From Apis mellifera (lineage: Eukaryota; Arthropoda; Insecta; Hymenoptera; Apidae): DNA of 64,000 bases. A program made the position numbers and the translations under genes. Where the stretch lies: positions 13,683,037 to 13,747,036 of the forward strand of contig NC_037639.1 in assembly GCF_003254395.2 (NCBI RefSeq). Direction: 5' to 3'. Under the pieces are notes generated by a model, which was given only the letters and a program-made list of their open reading frames with translations, ran no database searches and was not told where the DNA came from. Shown piece by piece: positions 1 through 13,861 of the stretch; within the stretch, counting starts at the first letter, position 1, and each line of letters starts with the position of its first letter.

Positions 1-1028
1 TCCACAGTTAATATAAAATCCTCCATGTGCTGTGGTCATCTCTTCTGGTACAATTTCATCATACTAAAATCATTAAATGATATATAATATGCTAAATATA
101 TATTAAATAACAATAATATTTAAATATATTACATACTGCATCGGTATTGTCGATAAAAGAATCATTTTCATCATATCCAGCTCCCAAATCCACATAATCA
201 TCATATTTATGTCGTTTCCTGCCCATAGTAGAAGTTCCCTGCAAAATTTAAAATTTCCATAGATAATAAGAATAAATTTTCATAATTCGAAACGTACTGG
301 AATTATTATAAATTTTTAAAAAATTACGTTTTACATACATATTTCGCTTCAAACCGTCTTGCCATATCTCGAAGCTTATCATCATCATCATCGTCATCGA
401 AAGATAATCCATTGCTGGCATTTTCATCTCCCCGTTTCAATTCTTTCCTACGTTTTTTCTATAAAAAAAATTTATTTTTATTATACTGAATATTATAAAT
501 TAATTGAATTTAAACATCAATTTTTAATATGTTCAAAGATTATGAATTTAACTTCATTTAATGTTTTAATGAAAATGCTTTTAATATTTTATTAAAAACT
601 TATTTTGCATATACATTTTATAAATTTTTATATTTTTAATATTTTATAGATTTATCATTTAAAACATTTCGATGTATAAGATTTACATATTTAAATATAT
701 CATAAAAATAAATTAACATTTTTATAATTTATTTGTTGATAAACATTTAAATAAAAAATTATTTCATCAATTAAATATTGATATATAATATAATATACTA
801 TATATGAAATACATATTCAGAAATATGAATACAAAAAAAGAAGGATGAATTGATTCGAAAGAGAGCATAAACTGTTCATTCATATCAGGAGCACATACTA
901 TATACAGATTGTCACTACTGTTCTTTCTTTTGGGACGCGTAACTCCTTGTTATCTTCTACTCTCCTAATATGAGAGACGCTACCACGTGTGATTGATCGT
1001 AACAAAAATATAATTATCAATAAATTGG

Positions 1029-1062
<34 letters not shown>

Positions 1063-2652
1063 TATATCTAAATTAATAATCTTATTTCAAATATATTACA
1101 TATTGAATTTTTATAATTATATAATTATATATATTATTATTAAAAAGAAAAATTTATTACAAAAATTTGAATAATGTAAAATAAATTTATATAATAATAA
1201 TATATATATATTTTTTTTATATAAAATGAGTTTATTTTATATGTGATATCATAATATAGATAAAAAAATAATTTTTTTCATAAAAAGTATAATATATATA
1301 AAATTTAATATATTTAAATATGCAAATTTTAGAGAAACTGTTTTTATATTTATAACAAATATTATATAAAAATAAAAATTGTCATTTCCATATTTTATTG
1401 TAAATATGAAAATTATAACATATAATTTTTTTGCAAAAAATTCAACGAAATCTTAAAAATTATAATTGAAATGAGAATCATTTTAAACTAATTAAATTTT
1501 TTTAATTTAAAGGTTTTTTCCCTTTTTTTTTTTTGGAATAATGCAAATAATTTATACATTTTAATAAATATTAAAAAAAGATAATATAGTGATAGAAATA
1601 AAATAAATAATGATATAAAAATAAAGAAAATAGTAGAAAATAAGTGTATTTTACAATATTCATTTAATTTGAAATGCAATGTGTTTCATACATATCGACA
1701 ATCACGTTCTCTTTTGATGCATCGATCTTAAAAGTAATAATGATTCTATATATATATATATAGAATATATATACAGATCATTAAGATAAGATACAGATTA
1801 AATTGTTATTTACAAAAATAAAAAAATATTAATGAAAATATTATAGTCTGATAAAGATGTTTTTAAAGTAAGATGTGTATCATTTTGGTGAATTTCTAAT
1901 TTCAAATAATATTAAAATATTCTAGTAAGTCCATTATTTTTTACATATATAGAATAATGATTGTCATGAAAACGAATGTTAAACACTCGTTCATAATCAT
2001 GTTTAAAATGAAACATCAAACATACGGTATTTCATGTTAGCAATGTTAACATACGTTAACACGAACGTCCACCGGTAATGCGTTGTGACGTTTCTATTCG
2101 ATGGCTTCGAATTGATCATACTTTTTTTTATGAATTTAGATATAATATTAATATATCCTAGCAAAAAATATACGTAAATAACAAAAATATATATTACAAA
2201 ATTGTAAGAATTCGCGCAGTAGCTGGGACATGTAAATTCACTTGAATAACGGATACAAGTTCTCTTCGTTTCATGTACTCTGAAAATGGGCGATTCCATT
2301 GGCATTTTTGCAGTTTCTTGTCAAAGTGTGTATATAAAATGAAATCATAACCGGTGTTTGTATCAAACTAAATGTGTTAGTAAACGTGACCGTATGGATA
2401 GGTATCATAGGTTTCATTTTCTGTTCGATAGATTAACGAGTGAAAGGAAGAACTGACCTCGGCTGCTTTGAGGAGTTGTGCATAGTTGAACTCAGGACAT
2501 GCCTTCTCGTTCGACTCTGGCAGGGTAAGTGTAAAGCGGAAGGAGGGCGCGAGCTGTTTGCCCTTTTCCCCTTTTTTTTCCTTTTTTGTGGCGTAGCCCA
2601 AGGACTCCGGAAACTCCAAGGTCTGCAAAGGTACCCTTTTAGCTTCTGACAT
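1..2652 (-). CDS. yem: Ubinuclein/yemanuclein, HIRA-complex histone H3.3 chaperone subunit (5' part)
   Basis: This is the N-terminal part of a ubinuclein-family protein, a partner of HIRA in replication-independent H3.3 deposition. Four in-phase coding exons are visible on the minus strand: 2458-2652, 339-458, 137-238 and 1-63, and the gene continues off the left edge. Exon 1 starts MSEAKRVPLQTLEFPESLG and contains the conserved N-terminal block FRFTLTLPESNEKACPEFNY. Exon 2 has an acidic run of seven Asp. Exons 3 and 4 encode the Hpc2-related (HRD) domain, with GAGYDENDSFIDNTDAYDE followed by GGFYINCG, the family signature that binds HIRA. Splice donors and acceptors are all GT-AG and every join is phase 0. 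Intron 1 is about 2 kb. The symbol follows the Drosophila orthologue and is by family resemblance; the C-terminal half is not seen. Confidence 0.9.
459..2457 (-). other. Intron 1 of the ubinuclein gene
   Basis: This is an AT-rich intron of about 2 kb. It has a (TA)n tract at about 1032-1059 and two blocks of higher complexity, about 840-1005 and 2000-2330, that stand out from the surrounding A/T-only sequence. Short open frames inside it look like chance. No exon could be joined in phase from either block. Confidence 0.7.
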
Positions 2653-2870
2653 TCCTACATTTGCACCGAACTCAACGCGGATTATGGAAACACTGCGAAC
2701 ACTGCGGTAACAACATGGTCCTCTCTCTTAAACACCGCACCGACACCGCCACTCGCACGTCGCCATCTTCGGCTCGACTGTTTTTAGAGTGCGCTGTTGA
2801 TGCCGCCGCCACACCGTGAATTTAACGCATGCGTCTGAAATGCAAGTAGTCTTAAGGTACGTTTTCATTA
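2653..2870 (-). promoter_or_regulatory. Probable 5' UTR and promoter of the ubinuclein gene
   Basis: This is a G+C-rich block immediately upstream of the ubinuclein ATG, in sharp contrast to the A/T-rich flanks. It contains CGCCATCTT at 2761-2769, whose complement AAGATGGCG is a YY1/Pho-type core. It also contains a perfect 10-bp palindrome ACGCATGCGT at 2825-2834, resembling an NRF-1/Ewg site. No TATA box is evident. The assignment as promoter is inferred from position and composition. Confidence 0.5.
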
Positions 2871-3354
2871 AAGAGTCTCAATATTTTATATGAAAACAAG
2901 TTCAATCATTTCAATAAATTGGAAATTAAAACTAATTAATTAATTTTACGCATTAATATATGTTATTATAACAATAAGCAATTTTTATTAAATTATAAGA
3001 TAATTTAATCATTCTCTATATGGATTATATTTCTCTATTAATTAAAATAAAGGTATGATAATTGTATATATCATTTATTATAAAATTTCAATTACAAATT
3101 GATAATAAATCGCAATTACGTCTACATAATCTAATTATACTAAATTATGACTACAAATATTATTTATCCTGTCTATAATAAACATTTCGTTTCATAATTT
3201 ACATTCCAATGCCTGCAATGGTAAAATCATGTCAGTTATATAAATTATAAAATAATCATATTAAATATGAATAGTCAAAGTATCTGAAATACATAATCTC
3301 TAAATAAAATAATAAAATTTTAAAAAATGCTAAATATAATTTTAATTAACTTAT
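2871..3354. other. Spacer between ubinuclein promoter and Gcna 3' end
   Basis: This is AT-rich sequence with no supported coding exon. The part next to 3355 is expected to be the 3' UTR of Gcna. Confidence 0.6.
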
Positions 3355-6300
3355 TTAATTAATAATATTTGGATTATTTTCAATATTTTCTTGTTTTTTT
3401 GCAATTTTAATTGCTGAAAATTGCTGACCTAAAAGTTTCATTACTGCAGCATGTCCTATATTACGTTCTTTTTTTACAGAATTATAGTTTTCTTTTACAT
3501 AAAGTGCAAATGCTGAAGGTTCTCTCTTTGGTGTTTGCATTTGTACAGTTCCAGATTTTGTTGTTTTATTTAATAATAACTCAAATTTTCCATAGCAATG
3601 TCCACATCGTTTCTTTTCAATATCCAGAGATTTAGAATGTCTTCCAATACTATAATAAAGTTTAAAAAGTTAAATTAATATATATTTCAAAATTATTTAC
3701 ACACACATACACATATATATTTCAAAGCATAATTATATACAAAGTATTATACCTGTATCCACAATTTATACATTTATATGTAAATTTAGTTTTAATTTTA
3801 TAATCATGACATCTTCTTATTGGTGGTAATTCAGGAAATATTTTCATAGCTTTACTAGCCCTAAAATACTACTAATTAAAATAATTGTTAAATAAATAAT
3901 AAATATTAATTATACTTAAAATAATATACCATTTTGTCCAAAATGGTCCATGTCCATCAGAGATTCCATTTATTAACCATGCAGCTGCATGGCACATTTC
4001 ATGAATTAAAGTATCTCTAAGTCTATCTGGAGTATCTAAAATCTATATATAATTTTTTTAATGCATATTTTAGTAATTGTGTTTAAAAAATATATAAATA
4101 TACCTTTGTTGCTAAAACTATTCGTGATGATTTTACAATACCACCGAGTGATTTTACTGATTTCTTATTATAACAAAAACCAGCAGTTCCTCTCATACGA
4201 ACATTCCATTCTATTAACATATCTTCTGGTAATTCATTATCAAATACTTTGTCATTATATAGATTGTACAAATATTTACATAAATTTTCCTTATTATTTT
4301 TATAATCTAATCTATATTTCTTAGCATCTGGATGTATATTAGTAAGGGGAACATTTTCACTTAAAGATGCTAAGAAGCTTTTATGTTTTTTATAGTTTGA
4401 ATTGTCAGAAGTTAATTTATTTTGTGTCTTTGATTTAGGTATTTCTTGTATAGTTTTAATAAAATCTAGAAATATACATACAATCTAATATATAAATCTT
4501 TATGTAATCATATAATTTATGCATATAATATATTATATTTGTTTTATATATATATATATATACCTTTCTTAATTGTAGATTTTGGTGGTATTTCATCACC
4601 AGGATCAAATTCACTAGTGCTTGAATCTTCACTTTCATTGTTGAATAACTTCCTTCCTCTTATGTTAAATATTTGATTACTGTTATCTATATCATCATTA
4701 TCTTCAGAATCTGTATCACATATTTTAATAGCTCTGAAAAATAAAATAATGTTATTAAAAAGATTTTTTTCATTATAAACTGTTTATAAATCAATTATTA
4801 CCGCTGTACAATCGATGGAAATACTGTTTTCGATTGTGTACTATTTTGTGATACTCTTGGATGTGTTAATGCAGTATAATATAAACTTTCATTTTCACTT
4901 CCTGATGATGTTTGATCATTTATAAAAGTATCATCTTTTCGTTTCATATTTTTCCGTACACTTTTCTTTTTTGATCGATTTTGTAATTTTAAATCCTTTA
5001 AAGCTATATAAATTGTATTTAAAATTATTAAAACTATCTTTTTAAAATAAATGTAAAATACAATTTAATGAATACAAGTATCTATAATATAATTACTTAC
5101 ATGTGTTACTAGAACTATCTGAATCTGATATATACAATCTTTCTCTATTTATTATCTTTCTGTAACAATAAATTTATAAATGTTATTTATTATTAATGTA
5201 TAATTATAATATATTAATTGTAATCACCTTTCAGTTTGAACAGCTCTATTTTTTGTAGTAGTTGCTTGTTTAATTGTATTAATTCTTGGTTCAGATTTTG
5301 GAAACAATATATCAGCTTTATTGCGCCAAGATTTACCATATAATTTATCTAATATATCTGCACAGTCCCTAATATCTATATTTTGAGGTGTATTTGTTGA
5401 AGTATTTATTGGAATTGAAAATTTATCATTAGTATGAGTTTTGTGTGATGTATGGAATTCATTATTTTTTGTTTTTTGAACAAATTCATTTATTATAGTT
5501 TGATGTAATACTGTGGGATTAGATGTTTTATTGCATTTTGAATTTATAATTTTACTTTCATTAGGTAATTGATTTATTTTTCCTCTATTGTTTGGAGTTT
5601 CATAATTCATTTCTAATCTTTCCAAACTACTATTTCCAGAACTTTTATCATGTTTATTACTAAGAGGCACAATATCAAGTGAACTATCACTTTGAGAATC
5701 AGGTAAATTTGTCATAAGCCATTGTGAAATTTGTTTTCTTTTTCTTTCTGATAGTTTAATAGATGTATCTTTTTCTATACATGGTGCATTTAAAAATTTA
5801 TCCACACGAGTTTTATAAGAATGTGTAAGATTTACTTGAGAATCTTGAATAATATCACTTTCAGAATCTTCTTGAGTTTCATCAATAAATATATTTGTTT
5901 TTAAATTATTTTTAGGTGAAATAGCTGGATGTATAATATTGTTATCTATTTCTTTATTAGATATCACATTTTTTTCTTTTTGAATTTTAGGTGATTCATA
6001 TATTATTCGTGTAGATTTTATATTTTTTATAATATTTTTAGTATCTTCTTTTGAAATTTTTTTTTTTAAATCACTATTAATATGAGATATGGTTTTAGGT
6101 AATTGAGTAATATTATTAGAATTTTTCAAATTATTAATATCAGTAGAATTAGTATTGCATTGAATATTTCTTTCTGATATATCATTAACTCTATTTTCTG
6201 TGGTACAACTACTGATATAACTACTGTTTGTCCTCTTAGAAGTTGTTATATATTCTTGTCCACTACTACTAGATGAAAAGTCATCAGATATAGGCAATAT

Positions 6301-6645
6301 ATTTTTTTTTAGAATATCTTTTCTTTCTTGAAAATTATTAATAAAATAGGATTTTTTATTTGCTCTCCAAGATTGGAAATATTTTTCACTTGCAATATCT
6401 ATGGAATCAGAATCTGAAGAATCTTCAATATAAATAGTATTATTTGTTATAGGATGATTATGTGATGTTGATCCTATGACATATTTAGGTATAGAACAAG
6501 TTGATTTAGAACTGGAATTACTCATTATTATTATATCTGCATCATTAACATCTTGAGTATCAGATATATTAGAATCTTGTGACAATTTTAAATGAAAATT
6601 TTGAGAATCATGAAAAGATTCTGTCATTTTTGTATTAAATTCCAT
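3355..6645 (-). CDS. Gcna: Germ cell nuclear acidic protein (SprT-like metalloprotease with HMG box)
   Basis: GCNA proteins act on DNA-protein crosslinks and protect germline genome integrity. Eight coding exons join in phase to about 908 aa: 5228-6645, 5101-5159, 4802-5003, 4564-4733, 4104-4465, 3930-4042, 3753-3860 and 3355-3649. Exon 1 encodes a Ser/Asn/Asp-rich disordered region of about 470 residues with several SUMO-interaction-like motifs. The SprT domain spans exons 5-7. Its zinc-protease motif HEMCH lies in exon 6, followed by AAWLINGISDGHGPFW, which carries the third ligand histidine. A zinc ribbon follows (CINC in exon 7 and CGHC in exon 8). The last exon ends with an HMG-box-like segment from KREPSAFALYVKENYNSVK. 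This order (disordered, SprT, zinc ribbon, HMG) is that of GCNA rather than Spartan. The ATG is the first after an in-frame TAA. Germline expression is inferred from the family. Confidence 0.92.
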
Positions 6646-8796
6646 TTTTACATCATCATTTTTGTTACAGTCTTCAAATTATGCTTTATATTTGCTACAA
6701 GAATTATTTTCTATTAAAATTATTAAAAAAATTTAACTTTACATACAAAATATATATACATATATATTTATATAAAATATAAAATTACTTACTGTAATCA
6801 AATATACATTTTTTAATAAATCTAAATAGTCTAAATATTTTATTATATTTCTATATGCTGTTTAAAATATTCTCATATGAATAAAAAAACACACGTGTAA
6901 ACAAAAACAAATAGTGAAATTGAAGAGTGAAATTAAAGTTATGATATACATTTATAAAAATGTAAAGAAATAATATAATAATCACTTTAAAAGTTTTATT
7001 GTATTATAAAATAAAACAGTTTTTTGCCAAATTTTATTTTGCATATATATATTACGTCAAAATAAAATATAAAATATATAAAATTGAGAATAATAGTCAC
7101 TATTCACTATTCACTATTCACATTTGAATAAGTACGTTAAAATTTTATATCAGTATAGCCAACTATTAACATCAAAAAAGAACTAGAATGTTATAAGTCA
7201 TAGATAAATTATAACATAGATCTACTATTCAATGCATCTTATTTACACATATCAATATATATTACGTATCAAAAGTGATAAAAACTTTTTTACCATTTTA
7301 ATATTATTCTCATTAACATAAAATATTCAGCATAAAATTGCACTAAAAATAATTGAAATTAAAATTAAATTTTTATTTAAAATGAAATATAAGTTTTATT
7401 TTATAATCTTGAATGAAATATTAAATTTAATATTTGTAATAATGAATAATAAAGATAAAAAATTATATAATTACTTACATTATTTGTAATTACCATCATT
7501 AAATTATTTAATTAAATAGAAAAAACTTAATAATTTCTTAGAAAATTAATAGCTATGATTGATTAATATCTCTTTTTAATGAAGAAATAGTATAGATGAC
7601 ATAATTGAATTCAAAAATGATTATAAAACATGCAGAAAATATATATATCAGATCTCATAATATAATCATATGTAATAATAAAATTGTTATGAAACATATT
7701 AATATAAATATATAATCGAAATATCGAACTATCTTCGATATGATTAAAGATTGAAATTGAATTTTCCAATTTGTTAATAAAACATTTCGTCACAACTTTG
7801 AAAATAGATCTCTTCAATAAAATTAGTTCTATAAATGAATTGTTATTTATTATTGTATTTTCTAAATTGAACAAAATTGATTATATCATTTTTTTCGTTG
7901 AGAAGAGATTTGACATCAATCTAGATAATAACTCCAGATATTAGTTTTGAATTGTTTTCATGAGTTTTGAAAAGTTGATTTAAGTGCTCAAAATCATATT
8001 ACTAATGATATATTATGTGATATGAAAAACGTAATCATTTATGATAGAAAACTTAATGAAAATAGAATAATTTGCATTGATTATAATTTATTATAGTCAT
8101 TCAAAATATTTCTTTAAATAATTTACTAATTTTACTAATCATTATCTCATATCATAAATTGTTAATCGTCTATTGCAAAAATTAGAATTCAAATAAGTAG
8201 CCAAAATTAAATCGAAATAAATTTTATCAGAAATAAAATAATATTAAGTATTCATAATATCTGAATAAATATTATGAATTTCATTAAAAGTTTTAAATTT
8301 TAACAATTTCGTCAAAAAAATTCGTTAAAAAAAAAGAATTAATATTTTAATGAATATTAATAAGTAATAAAATAAACTAGATAAAAAAAAATTCTTTAAA
8401 TTAACTTTTATTAAAATATAATAAGATAGTTGTATCAATAGAAAAATTATAGCAAAAGTTTTATATTGTTTTTTGATATAAACATAAAAGTAATGACAAT
8501 ACACGTTTTATATTTCAAAGTAAATTTATTTGTTTTTTCTCTTATTTTTAACATTCAATTAAATAACATTTTAACACTTAATTTCTATAAGGTAAATTAA
8601 ATTTTGCAAAGGTTTTCATTAAAACTTTTTGATTTAATCATAAAGTTTTTGATTTTGAAAATCTTAATAACAAAATTATGAAAATTTTAAGTTTGATTTT
8701 TGATTGATATATATTATATTATATGTATGTAATATATTTGATCATATATTTTTTATTAAATATCATAATGAGAAAATATTTATAAAGATCTTTGTT

Positions 8797-8855
8797 AGAT
8801 CTTTATAATATTAATATATATAATATATAATATTAATTAAATATTATAAAGATCT
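8797..8855. repeat. Inverted repeat with AGATCT ends
   Basis: The block begins AGATCTTTATAATATTAA and ends TTATAAAGATCT, so the two arms can pair around an A/T-only centre. It lies in noncoding DNA. Such palindromes can be MITE-like remnants or chance in A/T-rich sequence. Confidence 0.5.
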
Positions 8856-9202
8856 TTGCTCTTTTTGTTAGTTTTGCTTGAAAAAATTTCATGTTTTACA
8901 AATCTCAAAATAAAGAATAATAATAAAAAAAACTATAAACAAAAGAATGGAATTTTTTTTTAATCCAAATCTTAGAATTGTTAAATATTGTCTGCAAACA
9001 TATTTTTTAAATCATAATATATATGTGCAAAATTGTATTAAAAAAAAGAATTGACAAAAAAATTATATTGAGAAGGTTTTGAAATTATTAATCGTAATAT
9101 AAATATAATAATATGTTTAATATAATAATATATATAATATTACAATCTATTCAGATGTGTTTACATGTATAATAGATTTATATATACAGATTATGTATAC
9201 TC

Positions 9203-9205
<3 letters not shown>

Positions 9206-9255
<50 letters not shown>
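9206..9255. repeat. (TA)n microsatellite
   Basis: An uninterrupted alternating T/A tract of about 50 bp. Confidence 0.95.
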
Positions 9256-9259
<4 letters not shown>

Positions 9260-9907
9260 ATATTAATAATGTGTTACATGAAAGAAAGCTATTATTTATC
9301 GTGTATATTCATTTATATACAATATTTAACATCAAAAATTCACCAAAATCAAATCAGTATCATATTAAATCCATAATATTTTTCATCGTTGTAATATAAT
9401 TATATTCTACATGCGTATTATCGTCCATATTTTTATATAATTTTCCTTGAAAAATTTTTCTCAAATATTATTAAAAAATTATGTTTTTAAATATCAATTA
9501 ATCGTAATAAGAATTCATCAATTTTTTCGACTGAAATATCAAATTTAATAACTTTTAATACTATTATCGTAAATATTTTAAGGTTACATTTGTTAGAAGA
9601 TAATATATCTTATGTTGTATCATACATTTTTCCAAACGTTACATAAAATTCGAATATCAAAGTAATATTTTTCAATTGTATATTTTTTCGTTACATTTCA
9701 AATGCAAGAACTTTGAAACGTGTGAATTAATTTTAATAAGATAAGTCATTAGAAATTAATGGATTGAAAAAGTAACCCGCTGTCTTAAAGGTTTAAAATA
9801 AACGATATTTTCATGTTAATATCCCGAAATTAATAATTTATACTATTAGAAATTATTTAGTTAACAATATCTATATTTACCTTTTTTTTACGATTCAGCA
9901 ATCATGA

Positions 9908-12900
9908 TCAAATATGTGTCTCGTTAGTAGATATATCATTGTCAGATACTTGATATTTAAGACGTCCATTTTTCGTATGCACCAAAACTGATGATTTTTT
10001 TAACTGATTTAAAAACTGTGCAGTTACAATTTCGTTGTTGTCCTTTTCCGCTGTCAACAAATCGTTTGCAGGTACACTTTGTCGCTTTTCCATTTCTCTA
10101 TGATTTGACTGTGTTTCCCCTCGTAAATTGTTTTCCATACGGCTTGATGCGTTGTATCTGCCTCGGGAACAATTCCCAAAGTTAAATTCGTTTATGAACT
10201 TTCACGTAATAAACAATTCGGAATTCACGAAAATTGTAGAAAGAGATACGAGATTAACGAGTAACAAGGGAGATGTTTTTAATTATATATGAAATTTAAC
10301 TTACATGTTACAACTATTTTGTCTATTTGCATCTCTTCCACGAAAAACCTGAGATCTTTTATTACCACCACAAATTATACTCGAATCTCTCACGCTACTT
10401 AGGCCGGTTCTGGTAATGGATGGATTACTAGGCGAGCATCGACACGTTTCTTTAAAAGCGTTCCGATATTTCGCGCTCATCACATTATACAAGATAGGAT
10501 TAATAGTCGTGCTGAAGTAGTAAAGACAACCAGTGAGCGGATATACCCACTGGTTTATGTCATCGTACGTCGAGTCCTCATACACATATAATAATCGTTG
10601 AACATGAAACGGCGCCCAACAGATGAAAAATGTGATCACCACGGCACCTGTAGAATCAATTCGAAGCACGATTTCTTTCTATCACTGGCTTCAGCCTCTT
10701 CATATCAGTGAATATTTTATATCAAATTTCATTTACTTACTATTCTATTTCTTTCCTCTTTATCTTTTGATTTTTTTTTTATAATTTTTCATAAAAAAAA
10801 TAGGAGATATTAACAATCTAACAATGAATTTCAAAGAAAACAAATGGCAATGTTTATGAATAAATTAAAATAAAAATTAAAGATTTTAGAGAAGGAAAAA
10901 AATTTTCAAATGTATTTCCAGCGAGCAAGAATATTCTTATTTTCAAATGTTTAGCTTTTGTCACATATTATCGACAAGGTGAAAATTCTGTCTCGTGGTG
11001 TGATGATCTCAAAGAGTTTGACATCCACGTTCAAACGTCAGTTTCCTCATCAATTTCTAAAACACGTTCCTTGATAGGATATAATCTATGTGGAATAATG
11101 TCTGTCATCATGGTTAAATCAATTTCTCATATTTACTACGCGGCAAAGATATACGCGTGTGACTAATGTTGTAATGTTTACGAGCACATTAAAAATTTAT
11201 GGATACAAAGAACGGGAAGATGTTTATTTAATTATTGATCATTTACTCAGCATTCGTGTGATGGTTTTTCGTGACTGGACTTGTTTCGTTTCCCCGTGAA
11301 CGTATCCCTCGACGTTCTCCGCAAGGCTGTCATTTTGTATTCGTAATCCTATCCGAATATAAAGCACCGCGATAAACACCATTGGTATGAGGAAAAAGAG
11401 AATGCAGCTAAGTTGATAGAGAGGAAATTCGGGCATGTTTTCTTTCAGCATCGCACAAATCGCGGACTCCTCTGAATTTCGTTTGGAGTCTGTAAATGAA
11501 AACGAAGCGAAGGATTCAGCGAAAGAGAATCGAAAACCACTGAAATATATGAAATATATATACATAGTCAAAATTATGCCGAAAAATATTTCTATTTTGC
11601 GTAAACCTGCTCTCATTTGTTCCATTCATGAATCAATAAATTTTTATTATTGACTATATTTTTATTATGACTTTTCCGATCATAAACTGTACCTGTAATT
11701 ATATAGTTCATATGATTGAGTAAATATCTGATATTGTACCAATCCTAATGGGAAATTATATTCATATAATATCATTTGTAATACGAATGTATAACATTCA
11801 TATGACGTTTATCCCCTATTAGTTGTTTAAATTTCTAGCCTATGTATCTAATGGTATATATAAATTGTATAATAATCTAGAATTATTTCTCGTTCTTGCA
11901 TCAACTTTCATTATATATGAAGAAATAATTTTTTTTTAATATGAATGATGATTAAAAAACCACAAAAAATAAAAATATACAATTTTTCTGAAGAACTCAC
12001 TTTGTGGGTATTCAACGTAATTGATATCGACGTAAGTTGCGAACGGCATAGCAAAAATTAAAGCTATCAGCCATGCACCAAAGATAGATCGTATAGCACG
12101 TTTCAGACCGCTCCGATAATGACGAAGAGGATGATAAATTGCCAAATATCTTTCTATTGAGAATGCCACTATAGTTAATACCGACACGTAAGAGGACCTT
12201 TAAAAAAGAAAATTCTTGTATTTCTATGCAAATTCGATATCTTTTTATTTTCTTTAGCGTTATTTGCTTCTAATATTATTTATTTTTCATTATTTTTCAT
12301 CGTCAACTCACGTTTCAGAGACGTACGCTCTTAGTTTGCATATCCCTAATCCCCACTGCCATGGATATTGTTGCCAAAATACGCTCAGTTCAAAGGGTAA
12401 ACCTGAAAATCAATCGAAAAATTCCTACTCATACGCGTGCTATGATCATTTTCATAGAAATGAATTGATGCTTTTCTTTGATTGACACGTTTCGTTTTAT
12501 GAAATTATCATATTAGCATTAGGATGAAATGACGATGGAATTGTGGCGATGAAATAAAGATCGTTCGCATTGAATTTATTTATTCAATTTCTTTTCATGA
12601 TCGATCTACAAATCGACGATTTACAAATAATTCAAAATAATTTAGATTGGAAGAAAAGAGTAAAATTTCTTATAATAAAGCAAACGTAGAAACAAGAGAA
12701 GATTCAATAATTTAAATGAGAAACATTTTCTGAAATGTTAAAAATATTTCTCTTGTCACAATTTTATCTATGAAAATTCAACTTTCAAACTATACTCGTT
12801 TTTACTATTTAATAAATCAGATTTCGTTAAATTATACTATTTGAATCAATCGAAAAAAGAAAAAATAAAACAAAATAATAATCTCAGAAAAAAATCAGAA

Positions 12901-13861
12901 ATCGGTAAATATAAATTAACTGTAATTGTTACTTTCGATGCAAAACAATTTATTTACAGAGATCGTGGCTCAACAACCGATACAAATAAAATTGTAACAC
13001 GAAATTGTTCATTATAGCAAGGAAGATAATTTATTATCCAACAATTACGGTTTAATACGTGCCAATTCTGCAAATATTATCCGATATCTTATAATTCTGC
13101 GTAAAATTTTGTATTAAGTGAAATTATTAATTATTAATTGTATATTGAAAAGAAGTAAATCAAATATTGCAACAAATATTTGAGATAAATTTTCTTAAAA
13201 TTTGTCAACTCTTATTAACATTCTTATTTTCTTTTTTTTTTTTTCTTTTATTTATTTTATGAACTTTCATTTCTAGTGTGAATATGATGCGTGAATGTAA
13301 TTTTTATCAATAAAACGAATTTCAATACGTTACACGTGCATCAAAGTGGAATAGCACAGCACATAAATCATAAATGATTAATGTTTCGATATCACAAAAT
13401 CGTCAAAAATATACTTCAAAACTATTTTAAGCGATGATTGTAGATTTATAAATCGTACAATATTAATACTTTAATATTAATGCTATTAATTTAATAAATA
13501 AAATTCTACTTAAGTAATTGTCATAATTTGTTCATAACTAAATCGATTAATAAAATATCACTGAAATAAGAAAAAACAAATAACGAGCATCAACAAACTT
13601 ACCTAGTATTAGAAACAGCAAATCGGATACCGCCAAATTGAAGAGGTAATAATTCGTCGGTGTCTGCATGCTCGGATTTCTCCAAATAACGATGCAAGTG
13701 ATGATATTGCCAACAAATCCGGTTACAAAGATGACGACGTACGTGAGAGTAATAGGCACTATCAACGTTAGGGGTAAGTATTTAGGGCCGCGTACTTTTT
13801 CCAAATATCTCAATTCGTCGCTAATATTCCCATAAAACGAATATTCCGACACGTTCATCAT
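9908..13861 (-). CDS. Pyrokinin/CAPA-class neuropeptide GPCR (copy A)
   Basis: This is a class A GPCR of the PRXamide (neuromedin-U-like) receptor family, a plasma-membrane receptor for pyrokinin- or CAPA-type peptides. Six coding exons join in phase to about 460 aa: 13603-13861, 12312-12402, 12001-12197, 11247-11489, 10305-10647 and 9908-10157. The N terminus has N-glycosylation sites (NVS, NIS). TM1 contains GNIITCIVIW and TM2 NLAVSDLLFLILG. Exon 2 carries FWQQYPW of extracellular loop 1. TM3 ends with ERYLAIYHPLR (an ERY variant of DRY). TM6 has FFICWAPFHVQRLLYVY and TM7 has NPILYN. The C terminus is NETHI. The next gene is a paralogue with matching exon phases, so the pair arose by tandem duplication. 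Which peptide activates it cannot be told from sequence. Confidence 0.88.

Larger units (their letters stand above)
6646..9907. other. AT-rich intergenic region
   Basis: No gene is supported in these 3.3 kb. The open frames are short and of A/T-driven composition. It contains a TATTCAC-type short tandem repeat near 7096-7121, an inverted repeat at 8797-8855 and a (TA)n tract at 9206-9255. The part near 6650-6900 is likely Gcna 5' flank; the part near 9800-9907 is the 3' UTR of the first receptor gene. Confidence 0.6.

Noticed and set aside
2003..2305. 100-codon minus-strand frame in ubinuclein intron 1
   Set aside because: It has no recognisable domain, no Kozak-like or splice support, and lies in an intron of a well-supported gene.
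9157..9399. 80-codon frame with alternating Tyr-Ile
   Set aside because: It is a translation of the (TA)n microsatellite.
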